Shown: positions 36,954 to 45,317 of the stretch, piece by piece
How positions within the stretch are numbered: position 1 is the stretch's first letter
Layout of the letters: the number at the start of each line of letters is the position of its first letter
Assembly: GCF_025685625.1 (NCBI RefSeq)
Contig: NZ_JAGSYI010000001.1
Coordinates: forward strand, 2,147,147-2,211,146
Direction of reading: 5' to 3'
From: Acidicapsa acidisoli
Lineage (GTDB): Bacteria > Acidobacteriota > Terriglobia > Terriglobales > Acidobacteriaceae
DNA: 64,000 bases
Position numbers and translations under genes: made by a program
The notes under the pieces: model-generated
What the model was told of the DNA's origin: nothing
Databases searched by the model: none
Seen by the model: only the letters and a program-made list of their open reading frames with translations

Positions 36954-37240
36954 TCCAGAGGAACATGACGGCAACAACAAAAAAATTAGTTGTCGCCGTC
37001 TCGACGTTTGCGGTGAGCTTGATTTGCAGTGGATGCAGCCGCGCGCCTTCGGTGGATATTCTTGGGTCTTTTTTCCCGGTGTGGATGATATGCCTCACCA
37101 CATCCGTGATTCTTATCTTCGGAGTGCGGTATCTGCTGGTGCGCTACAAGGTTGAGCAGGACGTAGGTCCGCTGGCTCTGTTTTATCCAAGCGCAGTTAT
37201 TCTTCTCACCTGCCTGATGTGGCTCATCCTTTTTCGCTAG
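36950..37240 (+). CDS. Small YtcA-like lipoprotein/membrane protein of an efflux operon
   Basis: 96 residues. An N-terminal signal with a lipobox-like SLICSGC is followed by two hydrophobic segments (FPVWMICLTTSVILIFGVRY and FYPSAVILLTCLMWLILF). The size, layout and place between an outer-membrane channel and an HlyD-type gene match the YtcA-type small proteins found with aromatic-acid efflux systems. The assignment rests on context and topology; the biochemical role is unknown. Translation is probably coupled to the upstream gene through the ATGA overlap. Confidence 0.65.
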   Translation: MIQRNMTATTKKLVVAVSTFAVSLICSGCSRAPSVDILGSFFPVWMICLTTSVILIFGVRYLLVRYKVEQDVGPLALFYPSAVILLTCLMWLILFR

Positions 37241-37249
37241 GGGTCGTGT

Positions 37250-38458
37250 ATGACTACTGTTGATACGGAAAATGATGTTCTCAAGCGCAAGCGGCTTGGG
37301 CGCAGGATCGGCATTGGAGTTGTCGGTGGCGCAGTTCTGTTGTTATTGCTGGCCGTTTTGTTTACGGATATCTATCCTCGTACAGATGATGCCAGTGTAA
37401 GAGCGAACTACATCGGGATCACTCCGGAAGTCAGCGGGTTATTGGTGCAGTTGCCGGTCAAAGACAATGCCTACATCAAAAAGGGCGATCTTCTCTTTGA
37501 GATAGATCCTCGACCTTATCAATATGCGCTGCGGCAGGCTTTGTCCGATCAGGAAGCTCTGGAGCAGCAGATCATCGATGAGGAGCGCCGAATCGCCGCA
37601 GAGCATAGCGCGGTGGAGGCGGCGCAGGCGGGATTGCATCAATCGTCTACAGGAGTTAAGACAGCAGGCAGCACCATCGATGTTTCCAAGGCGACCGTGG
37701 TTCGAGCGCAGGCCGCATTAACAGCAGCCGAGGCGCAACTCAAGCTTGCGAAGAACAATGTAAATCGCATTGAGCCGCTTCTGGCGAAGCAGTATGTAAC
37801 CGTCGAGCAAGTCGATCAGACTCAGACTGCGCTTCGTGTCGCGCAGGGAAACTACGACGAGGCACAGGCAGCGCTGGTGCAGGCGCAGGCTCAGGAGACG
37901 CAGTCCGTGCTGCGGCAGCAGGAAGCCGACGCCCTGGCTGCCGAGTCGCAGGCAAGGCTTGGCCAGGCGATTCATACTGTCGATACTGTCGAAACATTGA
38001 AATCGGAACGCCCAGCAAGGGCTTCGAAAGTGGACAGCGCAAGACTCGATCTGGAACGCTGTCGCGTAGTGGCCCCGTTCGACGCGTATGTCACCAACAT
38101 GAATATCTCCGAGGGCGCGTATGCGCATCCGGGCGTGGCGCTGTTCACGCTGATTGATACACGCACATGGTGGGTCGTTGCGAACTATCGCGAATCCAAG
38201 CTGAAGCATATTCACCTTGGTTCGCATGTGGATGTCTACCTTATGGGGCATCCCGACCGGAAGTTTTCGGGTGTGGTCGAGAGTATTGGCTACGGTGTAT
38301 TTCCGGAAGACGGTAATGTTGCGCAAGGACTGCCGAATATCGATCGCACTCTCAACTGGGTTCACCTGTCATCGCGATTTCCAGTGCGGATTCGCGTTGA
38401 GAACCCAGATCCATTCCTGTTTCGAATAGGTTCGACAGCTGTCACGGTAGTGAGGTAG
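37250..38458 (+). CDS. HlyD/EmrA-type membrane fusion (adaptor) protein
   Basis: 402 residues. Single N-terminal membrane anchor at about 18-40 (RRIGIGVVGGAVLLLLLAVL), followed by a biotinyl-lipoyl-like half (TDDASVRANYIGITPEVSG, VKDNAYIKKGDLLFEID). A long alpha-hairpin at about 95-260 is rich in A/Q/E, and the second lipoyl half and beta-barrel follow (VVAPFDAYVTNMNISEGAYA, WWVVANYRES). It links the inner-membrane FUSC protein to the TolC-type channel. The gene follows the small YtcA-like gene by 9 bases and precedes the FUSC gene by 5 bases. Confidence 0.92.
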   Translation: MTTVDTENDVLKRKRLGRRIGIGVVGGAVLLLLLAVLFTDIYPRTDDASVRANYIGITPEVSGLLVQLPVKDNAYIKKGDLLFEIDPRPYQYALRQALSDQEALEQQIIDEERRIAAEHSAVEAAQAGLHQSSTGVKTAGSTIDVSKATVVRAQAALTAAEAQLKLAKNNVNRIEPLLAKQYVTVEQVDQTQTALRVAQGNYDEAQAALVQAQAQETQSVLRQQEADALAAESQARLGQAIHTVDTVETLKSERPARASKVDSARLDLERCRVVAPFDAYVTNMNISEGAYAHPGVALFTLIDTRTWWVVANYRESKLKHIHLGSHVDVYLMGHPDRKFSGVVESIGYGVFPEDGNVAQGLPNIDRTLNWVHLSSRFPVRIRVENPDPFLFRIGSTAVTVVR

Positions 38459-38463
38459 CGACG

Positions 38464-40545
38464 ATGGCAACAACCATCGCCAATCCTAATGCGAATGCGG
38501 CCGAGACTTGGGCGCGAAGGATCTGGCTTGATCTGCAGCCTACGCCGGGACGGTTGAGCGCATCTTTGCGCATCCTGCTGGCTTCGCTTCTCACGCTGAT
38601 TTTTTTGCTTGTATGGCAGATTCCTGCTCTATCGATTCCGCTTTATTTTGTCTTTATTATTGGGCGAGACAGTCCTTCTGTTTCATTGCGCTCCGGTGTC
38701 CTCACCCTGTTGACGCTGGCCGCTGGCGTTGCAGCTGAACTGAGCCTCGTTGCGCTTTCTGATAACAGTCCTGTAGCGCGCGTTCTCGGGGTGGCAGTGG
38801 TCTCGTTCCTGGGCGGGATGTTGGTGCTGGCGGCGTCAGTTCCTACGTTGGGTTCGACCTGGGGATTAATCTTCTGCACGCTGATTTCGACGTGGGAAAG
38901 ACATGTTTCCGAGAATACGCTGGTCAAGGGCTCGTTATGGTTACTGGCTGGAGCTTCCGTTGCCGTCGGATGTGCGATTGCAGTCGAATATGTCTTCGGC
39001 GCGCGCCATCCCGCGAGGGCGCTGATCGAGGAACGACGCAATCGCTGGCGGGCCCTGGTGGCCATGTTTACGCTGTACGCGCAGGGTGCGGAGCCAGAGG
39101 TGCTGCAACAGGCTGTGTTGCGGGTAGCGCGTCTCGCCGTGGCGGGTCAATCGGAAATGCAGCGGCTGTACAATGCCATCGTCGACCGCAATCTGGATTT
39201 CGGGTCATTGCCTATTGGAGCGCGGGTGCGCATTACGATGCTGGCGGAGTTGATGGATGTCTCAGCCGCCTTTGGCTCTCAGACCCCAATCGCGGATGAT
39301 CCGAAAATTCAACACCGTTGTGCGCAGATTGCCACGGAGTGCGATGCGCTTCTTCACGATGAGGTTCCACAGCATGAGGACTATATGGCTCCCGGAATGG
39401 AGACCAATCTGACGCTGTTGGATCGAGTTGAGGGCAACCTGCATGTGATCGCGTCGATGCCGCACGATTTCAGTCCCGAACGCGACAGAGAACTTGTCGC
39501 GCTTCCGACAAATAAGGTTCCGTTACTGATTCCAGGAGCTTTCAAAGACCCGAATACATGGGCGTTCGGTCTCAAAATCAGCCTTTGCGCGACGCTTTGC
39601 TACATCGTCTATTGGGCTGTGGATTGGCCTGGGATTTCGACTTCGGTGATCACTGTGTTGGTTGCAGGCCTGGCCACCACGGGCGCGATTAAGCAGAAGT
39701 TTGCCTTTCGGCTGGCTGGGGCATTGATTGGCGGACTCATCCTGGGGTTGGGATGCACGGCGTTTCTGTTTCCCGAGATGGACTCGATTACTTCGCTGGT
39801 TGTGCTGGTCGCTATTGTCGCGTTCGGATCGGCGTGGATCGGGGGCGGGAGGCAGTTCAGCTATGTTGGTCTCCAAATTATCTTTTCCTTCTATCTGGTG
39901 GCCTTCGAGGACTTTCAGGCTCCGACGCAGTTAGCTCCAGCTCGCGACAGGTTGATCGGAATTCTGCTTGCTTTGGGAGTGATGTGGATTGTCTTCGACA
40001 CGATGTGGCCTGTGCGAACTGTAACTGCAATGCGGCGTGCTCTTGCCTCAATCCTGCGCAGTGACGCCGAGCTTTTTCGAACTGAACTGACCTCAATCCC
40101 TCATGAGGAACTTATCCGGCAAACGGATGTGCTGCGTGATCGCATTGGCAAGACGATGGCTGCCATTCGCAGCATGAACGATGCGGTGGAATATGAGTTT
40201 GGCCTGGATCGCCAGAAGCATATGGATACCGCGGTTCACATACTTCGTTCTGCGCTGACGGCCGTAGCCCTTCTATGGAATGAACTGGCAGTTCTCCACA
40301 AGGAAGAGGATGCGGACTTTCTGGTTCAATCCAGCCTGAGGGATTTGCGCCGGAAACTGTCGGATCGATTGGACCAGCTTGCCGCCTCGGTAGTGGAAGA
40401 ATCCGCGGTGTCTGCCGGGCAAGTTGCCTGCGAGGCAGATGCGGAAATCCTGGGGAATCCTCGCTATGGTGAATATGCGCGCCACGTGATCGCGCGCTAT
40501 GAGGAATTGCAGAGCACATTGGCCGGCCTTGAATCGGCGCGCTGA
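38464..40545 (+). CDS. FUSC-family inner-membrane efflux transporter (AaeB-like)
   Basis: 693 residues. Two blocks of membrane helices (about 30-180 and 360-520) flank a soluble helical domain, the usual FUSC layout. Examples are LRILLASLLTLIFLLVWQI and ISLCATLCYIVYWAVDWPGI with ITVLVAGLATTGAIKQKFAF, and WIGGGRQFSYVGLQIIFSFY. A cytoplasmic helical C-terminal region follows. Relatives export aromatic carboxylic acids or fusaric acid. In a setting rich in plant-polymer enzymes, export of plant-derived phenolic acids is plausible, but this is inference. It is the last gene of the TolC/YtcA-like/HlyD/FUSC run. Confidence 0.9.
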   Translation: MATTIANPNANAAETWARRIWLDLQPTPGRLSASLRILLASLLTLIFLLVWQIPALSIPLYFVFIIGRDSPSVSLRSGVLTLLTLAAGVAAELSLVALSDNSPVARVLGVAVVSFLGGMLVLAASVPTLGSTWGLIFCTLISTWERHVSENTLVKGSLWLLAGASVAVGCAIAVEYVFGARHPARALIEERRNRWRALVAMFTLYAQGAEPEVLQQAVLRVARLAVAGQSEMQRLYNAIVDRNLDFGSLPIGARVRITMLAELMDVSAAFGSQTPIADDPKIQHRCAQIATECDALLHDEVPQHEDYMAPGMETNLTLLDRVEGNLHVIASMPHDFSPERDRELVALPTNKVPLLIPGAFKDPNTWAFGLKISLCATLCYIVYWAVDWPGISTSVITVLVAGLATTGAIKQKFAFRLAGALIGGLILGLGCTAFLFPEMDSITSLVVLVAIVAFGSAWIGGGRQFSYVGLQIIFSFYLVAFEDFQAPTQLAPARDRLIGILLALGVMWIVFDTMWPVRTVTAMRRALASILRSDAELFRTELTSIPHEELIRQTDVLRDRIGKTMAAIRSMNDAVEYEFGLDRQKHMDTAVHILRSALTAVALLWNELAVLHKEEDADFLVQSSLRDLRRKLSDRLDQLAASVVEESAVSAGQVACEADAEILGNPRYGEYARHVIARYEELQSTLAGLESAR

Positions 40546-40683
40546 GGTCTTGGGAATGAACTTTATGCTCTCTCCATCTCTCCGCAAGAAACGTCAACTT
40601 TCAACAGTCGTTGCAAATCCAATCGAGTCAAGCATGAGTATCATCGGCAATTGCCGACCTAAGCCCGGCATGGAGAAGCGGAT

Positions 40684-42065
40684 ATGGCTGAAGTTGAAAA
40701 ATATGATGTCCTCGTTCTAGGCAGCGGAGAAGCTGGCAAGTACATCGCGTGGCATCAGGCCTCTGCCGGAAAACGCGCTGCGGTAATCGAGCGCAGATAT
40801 GTCGGAGGATCCTGCCCGAATATTGCGTGCCTGCCAAGCAAGAATGTGATTCACAGTGCGAAGGTTGCCAGTTATGTTGAGCGCAGCGGCGAATTTGGCG
40901 TGGTGTTCGACACACCTCCTGAGTCGCACATCGATATGGTTCAGGTGCGGGAGCGCAAGCGGGCGATGGTGGAGGGCCTGGTGCAAATGCATCTGGGCAA
41001 TTTCAGGAAGAGCGGCGCGGAGATCGTGATGGGATTTGGCCGCTTTGTTGCGCAGAAAACGATCGAAGTGGCGTTGCAGGATGGTGGAACCAGGCTGCTT
41101 CACGGAGAGATGGTCGTTCTTAGCACCGGCAGCCGCACGAGAATGGAGGTCATCCCTGGACTTGCCGAAGCTCAGCCGCTTACGCATATCGAAGCGCTGG
41201 AACTCGACGTCGTTCCGCAGCAATTGTTGATTCTTGGCGGCGGTTTCATCGCTCTGGAGTTCGCGCAGGCGATGCGGCGTCTTGGAAGTTATGTCACGGT
41301 TGTCGAGCGCCACGAGAGGCTTGCACGGCGCGAAGACCCCGATGTGTCGGAGGCTCTCGAAAAGCTGTTTGCCGACGAAGGAATCGATGTCATCACCGGT
41401 GCAAATGTGATCCGGGTGAGCGGAGTCTCCGGAGAACGCGTTCAACTTATCGCGACTGTCAACAACGCTGAGATTACTCTTGAGGGTTCGCATCTGTTGG
41501 TCGCAACCGGTCGAACGCCCAACACGGAAAACATCGGGCTTGAAGTGGCGGGTGTTGCCACGACTGTCCACGGGCATATCCAGGTCAACGAGCGGCTTGA
41601 GACAACGGCGCCGGGCGTGTGGGCAGTCCGCACTTTACGCACATCGCCTTCGACGACTTTCGCATCGTGCGGGATAATCTGGCGGGCCGTCATCGAGTTA
41701 CGACAGGCAGGCAGGTTCCGTCCTGCGTGTTTACCGATCCGGAGCTGGCGCGCGTTGGACTGAATGAGACTCAGGCCAGGGAGCAGAGCATCGCCTACCG
41801 ATTGGGTAGGATTCCGATGGAAGCTGCGCTGCGCACACGCACACTCGCTGAAACTCGCGGATTTCTAAAGGCGCTGGTTAGTACTGAAGATGATCGCATT
41901 CTGGGTTTTACCGGCTTCGGCGCAGGCGCTGGGGAATTGCTTGCTCCGGTGCAGCTTGCCATGAGCGCGGGCCTGCCATACATGGCGTTGCGCGATCTGA
42001 TTCTGACTCACCCTACGCTGTCGGAAGGTCTTGTTGCGCTCTTTTCGACTGTGCCGCGGCTATAG
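40684..42065 (+). pseudogene. FAD-dependent disulfide reductase (mercuric reductase/lipoamide dehydrogenase type), frameshifted
   Basis: Two frames together give a normal-length pyridine-nucleotide disulfide reductase. Frame 1 (40684-41763) has the FAD motif GSGEAG (13-18), redox pair C44/C49 in GGSCPNIACLPSK, and the NAD motif LILGGGFIALEFAQ. It reads GVWAV at about 41617-41628 and then goes out of frame. Frame 2 (41619-42065) resumes with SPHFTHIAFDDFRI, the dimerisation domain and a correct C-terminus. Between them the expected segment V-G-D-x-A-G, the second FAD contact, is missing. The alignment implies that about 19 bases were lost at a short GCAGT direct repeat. The protein should be inactive. 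A sequencing error is less likely than for a single base. The 3' end overlaps the convergent ribulokinase gene by six bases. Confidence 0.82.
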
Positions 42066-43658
42066 GGTTTCTACGGCTGGCAGGCGTGCCGCTTCGGCGG
42101 CGATGCTGCGGAGTGTTGGCAATACGGCGCCGAGTGCAGATGGTGCTGCGTTGTGGGTGCCGAGAGAAAAGTAGACGTTGCGATACGCGTTATAGAGCCG
42201 CTCATAGACGGCGACAGCCGCCGGTTGAGGTTCTATGGTGCGGAACGGAAGACAGACTGCTTCCTGCGCGGCCTCGATTGTCGGGTAGACTCCGGCGGCG
42301 AGCAGTGCAAAGATTCCGGAGCCGAGGCTTGTCGGCACGCCTGCGGGGACCAGAACCGGCTTGTTGAGCACATTCGCGTAAACCTGGTTCAGCACTTCGT
42401 TCTTTTGCGGAATTCCGCCGGCGTTGATCACCCGTTCAACGCGGACGCCATGCTTAGCCATGCGTTCCAGAATGATGCGGGTGTGAAATGCGGTGCCTTC
42501 GATGGCCGCAAACAACTCGTCCTGCGCGGTATGGAGCAGGTTCCAGCCCAGGGTTACACCGCCTAGTTCGGGATTTACGAGCACAGTGCGGTCGCCGTTA
42601 TCCCAGCTTAGCCGCAGGAGGCCGGTTTGGCCTGCGCGATAGCTTTCCAAACCCTGCGAAAGCGCCGATACGGTGCTGCCCGCGCGGCGCGCGATTGCTT
42701 CGAAGATATCGCCGGTCGCCGACAGGCCTGCTTCGATGCCGGTGAAATCCGGATGCACGCTGCCAGGTACGACGCCGCAGACGCCGGGAACCAATTCCGC
42801 CTCTTTGGCCATGGCAATGATGCAAGTTGAGGTGCCGACGACGTTGACTACGTCGCCCTCACGAATGTGCGAGCCGATGGCGTCCCAATGGGCGTCAAAG
42901 GCGCCTACGGGAATCGGGATTCCTGCGTGCAGGCCGAGTTCTGCCGCCCACTTGGGCGAGAGGTGGCCTGCGATGTGGTTGGATGTTAGAAACTCGCCGC
43001 CCAGTTTGGCGCGCACCCCGGCCAGCAGCGGGTCTACCGATACGAGGAACTCTTCGGGCGGAAATCCGCCCCAGCGCGGATTCCATAGCCATTTGTGGCC
43101 CATGGCGCAGACGCTGCGTTTGAGGTTCGCGGTTGAAGTTACGCCGGAGAGCGTCGCCGCGACCATGTCGCAGTGTTCGAGAGCTGTCACGAATTCGCTG
43201 CGCCTGGCCGGGTTGTGGCGTAGCCAGTGCAGCAGCTTGGCAAAGCCCCACTCATGCGAGTAAACGCCTCCGCACCAGTCGATTGCTTCGAGGCCCGCTG
43301 CGTGTGCGCGCGCCGTAATCTCCTCAGCCTCGGCCTTCGCTCGGTGGTCGCACCAAAGGTAGTATTCGTCGAGCGGTTCGAGGCCTTCGCCGACGGGAAT
43401 TACGCTGGAGCCCGTGGTATCGAGGGCGATGGCTACGATGCCTGCGCCGGCCACGCCAGTCTCTTCAAGCACCGCGCGTGTGGCGCGCACCAGCGCCTGC
43501 ATCTGATGGTGGTGCGATTGGGTGGCGAAATCCGGGTCTTCGCGACGGCGATGCAGCGCATACTCGGCCGATGCCGTGCCGATCGGACCTTTCTGGCTGT
43601 GAACCAGGGTAACGCGAACACTGAGGGTGCCAAAGTCAACGCCGGCAACGATAGGCAT
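42060..43658 (-). CDS. araB: Ribulokinase
   Basis: 532 residues of the FGGY kinase family. N-terminal DFGTLSVRVTLV phosphate-binding loop; EYYLWCDHRA, GGVYSHEWGFAKLLH, and GHKWLWNPRWGGFP are typical of AraB. The second domain has PVGAFDAHWDAIGSHI (catalytic Asp), VVGTSTCIIAMA and VINAGGIPQKNEVLNQVYAN. It phosphorylates L-ribulose to L-ribulose 5-phosphate in arabinose catabolism. No araA or araD lies in the window. GGAG upstream fits the ATG at 43658. A candidate operator overlaps the region just before that ribosome site (43672). The context, with pectin and galactoside enzymes, fits growth on arabinose-bearing plant polymers. Confidence 0.92.
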   Translation of the reverse strand: MPIVAGVDFGTLSVRVTLVHSQKGPIGTASAEYALHRRREDPDFATQSHHHQMQALVRATRAVLEETGVAGAGIVAIALDTTGSSVIPVGEGLEPLDEYYLWCDHRAKAEAEEITARAHAAGLEAIDWCGGVYSHEWGFAKLLHWLRHNPARRSEFVTALEHCDMVAATLSGVTSTANLKRSVCAMGHKWLWNPRWGGFPPEEFLVSVDPLLAGVRAKLGGEFLTSNHIAGHLSPKWAAELGLHAGIPIPVGAFDAHWDAIGSHIREGDVVNVVGTSTCIIAMAKEAELVPGVCGVVPGSVHPDFTGIEAGLSATGDIFEAIARRAGSTVSALSQGLESYRAGQTGLLRLSWDNGDRTVLVNPELGGVTLGWNLLHTAQDELFAAIEGTAFHTRIILERMAKHGVRVERVINAGGIPQKNEVLNQVYANVLNKPVLVPAGVPTSLGSGIFALLAAGVYPTIEAAQEAVCLPFRTIEPQPAAVAVYERLYNAYRNVYFSLGTHNAAPSALGAVLPTLRSIAAEAARLPAVETL

Positions 43659-43979
43659 AGCAAACTCTCCGAGAAAACGATTACTGGAGCTTCCCGAAGT
43701 CTAAATTAATTGTCCGTACTTGTCATGAAGTAGACAGGATCGGCTAAGGCAAACGTAGTAACTGTTACGAAGGGTACTACCTTTGCGTGCCCATTGCGCC
43801 ATCGACAAAAAGAAAAGCCGTAGCAAGATTAGAGATAGTTGAATGGCTTCTAATCCTGCTCGGCACAGATACTCAGGACCAGATCGGGTTTTGCCGGATG
43901 GCATCTCCACTCAACGAATCGTCAATCGGGTCCGCAGCCTAGTTTCAGTTGAGTCGCGGGAAGATCAGGAGGGTCCTTC
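43659..43979. other. Divergent intergenic region between araB and the Ig-like gene
   Basis: The 321 bases carry the araB leader with the operator-like site at 43672 and, at the right end, the ribosome site AGGAGGG for the gene at 43980. No other feature was recognised. Confidence 0.4.
43672..43685. promoter_or_regulatory. Candidate LacI/CcpA-type operator, site 4
   Basis: AGAAAACGATTACT, 13 bases before the araB start on the minus strand, abutting the ribosome site. It shares AAACGATTAC with the sites upstream of the TonB receptors and GH27. At this position a bound protein would block initiation or early elongation. Confidence 0.35.
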
Positions 43980-45191
43980 ATGAACGTTTGCCGCGGATCG
44001 TTGCTCAAGCCGAAGCCTGTTTTGGGGCTGCTCGCTGTACTCTTCACGTTCGCTTCCGGCACCGGTATTGCTTCCGCGGCCACGACCATCAAGATTTTGC
44101 GCGGCGCAGACCAGCAGACAACCTATGGAGCATCCTTTCCGGATGCGCTGGTGGTCTGGGTCACGGATACTGTTACGGAGCGTGCTGTAACCGGGCTTAA
44201 AGTGGACTTTGTGGCAGGAGCGGGAATCGGCCTGACCTCGACTTATGCCATCACGGACGAGTACGGCCTGGCTTCTGTTTCTGCAAGCGGTCTTGGGGCC
44301 GGCGATTCGGAAGTTAGTGCGGAGGTTGCGGGCATTCCTGGGACGAAAGTTACTTTCTATAACCTTGCTGTCAATAAGGCGCCGCTCTTCGTGGTTCCCG
44401 GCGATCTCAGATCGGTTGTGGGCAGTCCGATTCCGCCTGCGACGAGTTATCGCTTCAAGGGATTTGTGAACGGCGACACGGAAGATAGCGCGCAAATCAC
44501 GGGTACTCCTGTTCTTACGACGACGGCTACCGACCATAGCCCACACGCTAACTACGCGATCAAGGGCAACGTTGGAAGCTTGTCAGCACCTAACTATACT
44601 TTCGTGCCTGAATTCGGAACCCTGGCGATCCTTGAGAGGCAGACATGGGACGGGCTTGCTTCCGGCGACGCGGCTGCAATAGAGGCGGCCGTCATCGAGC
44701 CGTCGGCCATCGAAGGCGAGAGTCGGGTGCATACGGCGTTTCTCGGACAGCTTGAGAGCTTGACGATGGTGCAGCCAAACTTCATTGCGGGACTCCGCGG
44801 CGAATCCGGCATATTTGTTCGAGCGGCAATCTGGTCAAATCCTGTTGCTTCTTCCGCTTACACGCAGAGTCTTCCGGCTCAGACTGCGATTGAGAATGTG
44901 CCGTTGGCTAACATGACAGCTTTGCCAACCTTTGCGGCCGGAATGCGAATCGGTTCGGACGCACCAGTGCATTCGGTGGTTTTGCCCCACGTTGTAACCG
45001 CCTCGACCCTTGCGAAGAGTTCCAGCACAAGGTCTGCAATACCGGCTGTCGTATCGGACAGTCGAAAAGGTTCGGATGCGCCTGTGCGGGCTGCTTTCGT
45101 CTCTAAACCGTCGATCGTTTCGGTAGCGGTGCAGAACTCCAACTCGGGACAGGCCATCCGCAAGGCATTTAATCCCCCCGGAAACGAATAA
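43980..45191 (+). CDS. Secreted Ig-like (MBG-type) protein with degenerate C-terminal repeats
   Basis: 403 residues; start ATG 43980 follows AGGAGGG. Signal peptide about 1-34 (LGLLAVLFTFASGTGIASAA). Residues about 35-125 form a bacterial Ig-like domain (FPDALVVWVTDTVTERAVTG, DEYGLASVSASGLGAG). Residues about 130-215 look like an MBG-type Ig domain (VNKAPLFVVPGDLRSVVGSP, NYTFVPEFGTLAILER). The last 160 residues hold about four degenerate 40-residue units centred on G-[ES]-[SD]-x-x-V-[HR]-[STA]-[AV]-[FVI], for instance GSDAPVHSVVLP and GSDAPVRAAFVSKP. It is probably a surface or extracellular protein. The function of the tail is unknown. It is convergent with the GH36 gene; a hairpin lies between them. 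Confidence 0.7.
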   Translation: MNVCRGSLLKPKPVLGLLAVLFTFASGTGIASAATTIKILRGADQQTTYGASFPDALVVWVTDTVTERAVTGLKVDFVAGAGIGLTSTYAITDEYGLASVSASGLGAGDSEVSAEVAGIPGTKVTFYNLAVNKAPLFVVPGDLRSVVGSPIPPATSYRFKGFVNGDTEDSAQITGTPVLTTTATDHSPHANYAIKGNVGSLSAPNYTFVPEFGTLAILERQTWDGLASGDAAAIEAAVIEPSAIEGESRVHTAFLGQLESLTMVQPNFIAGLRGESGIFVRAAIWSNPVASSAYTQSLPAQTAIENVPLANMTALPTFAAGMRIGSDAPVHSVVLPHVVTASTLAKSSSTRSAIPAVVSDSRKGSDAPVRAAFVSKPSIVSVAVQNSNSGQAIRKAFNPPGNE

Positions 45192-45244
45192 GCATCGGTT
45201 CGTTGGCGTTGCAAGAGACGTGCGACGCATTCGAACTGACGAAG

Positions 45245-45278
45245 CAGGCCGCCACGCCTGGAGATGCGCGGCGGCCTG
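45245..45278. terminator. Hairpin between convergent genes, possible bidirectional terminator
   Basis: CAGGCCGCC at 45245-45253 pairs exactly with GGCGGCCTG at 45270-45278, with extra GC pairing in the loop. It lies 53 bases after the Ig-like gene and 39 bases after the 3' end of the minus-strand GH36 gene. No strong T-run follows on either strand. Confidence 0.45.
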
Positions 45279-45317
45279 TGATCATTTGCGGTCGAATTTC
45301 CGATCCTATTTTCGGTT

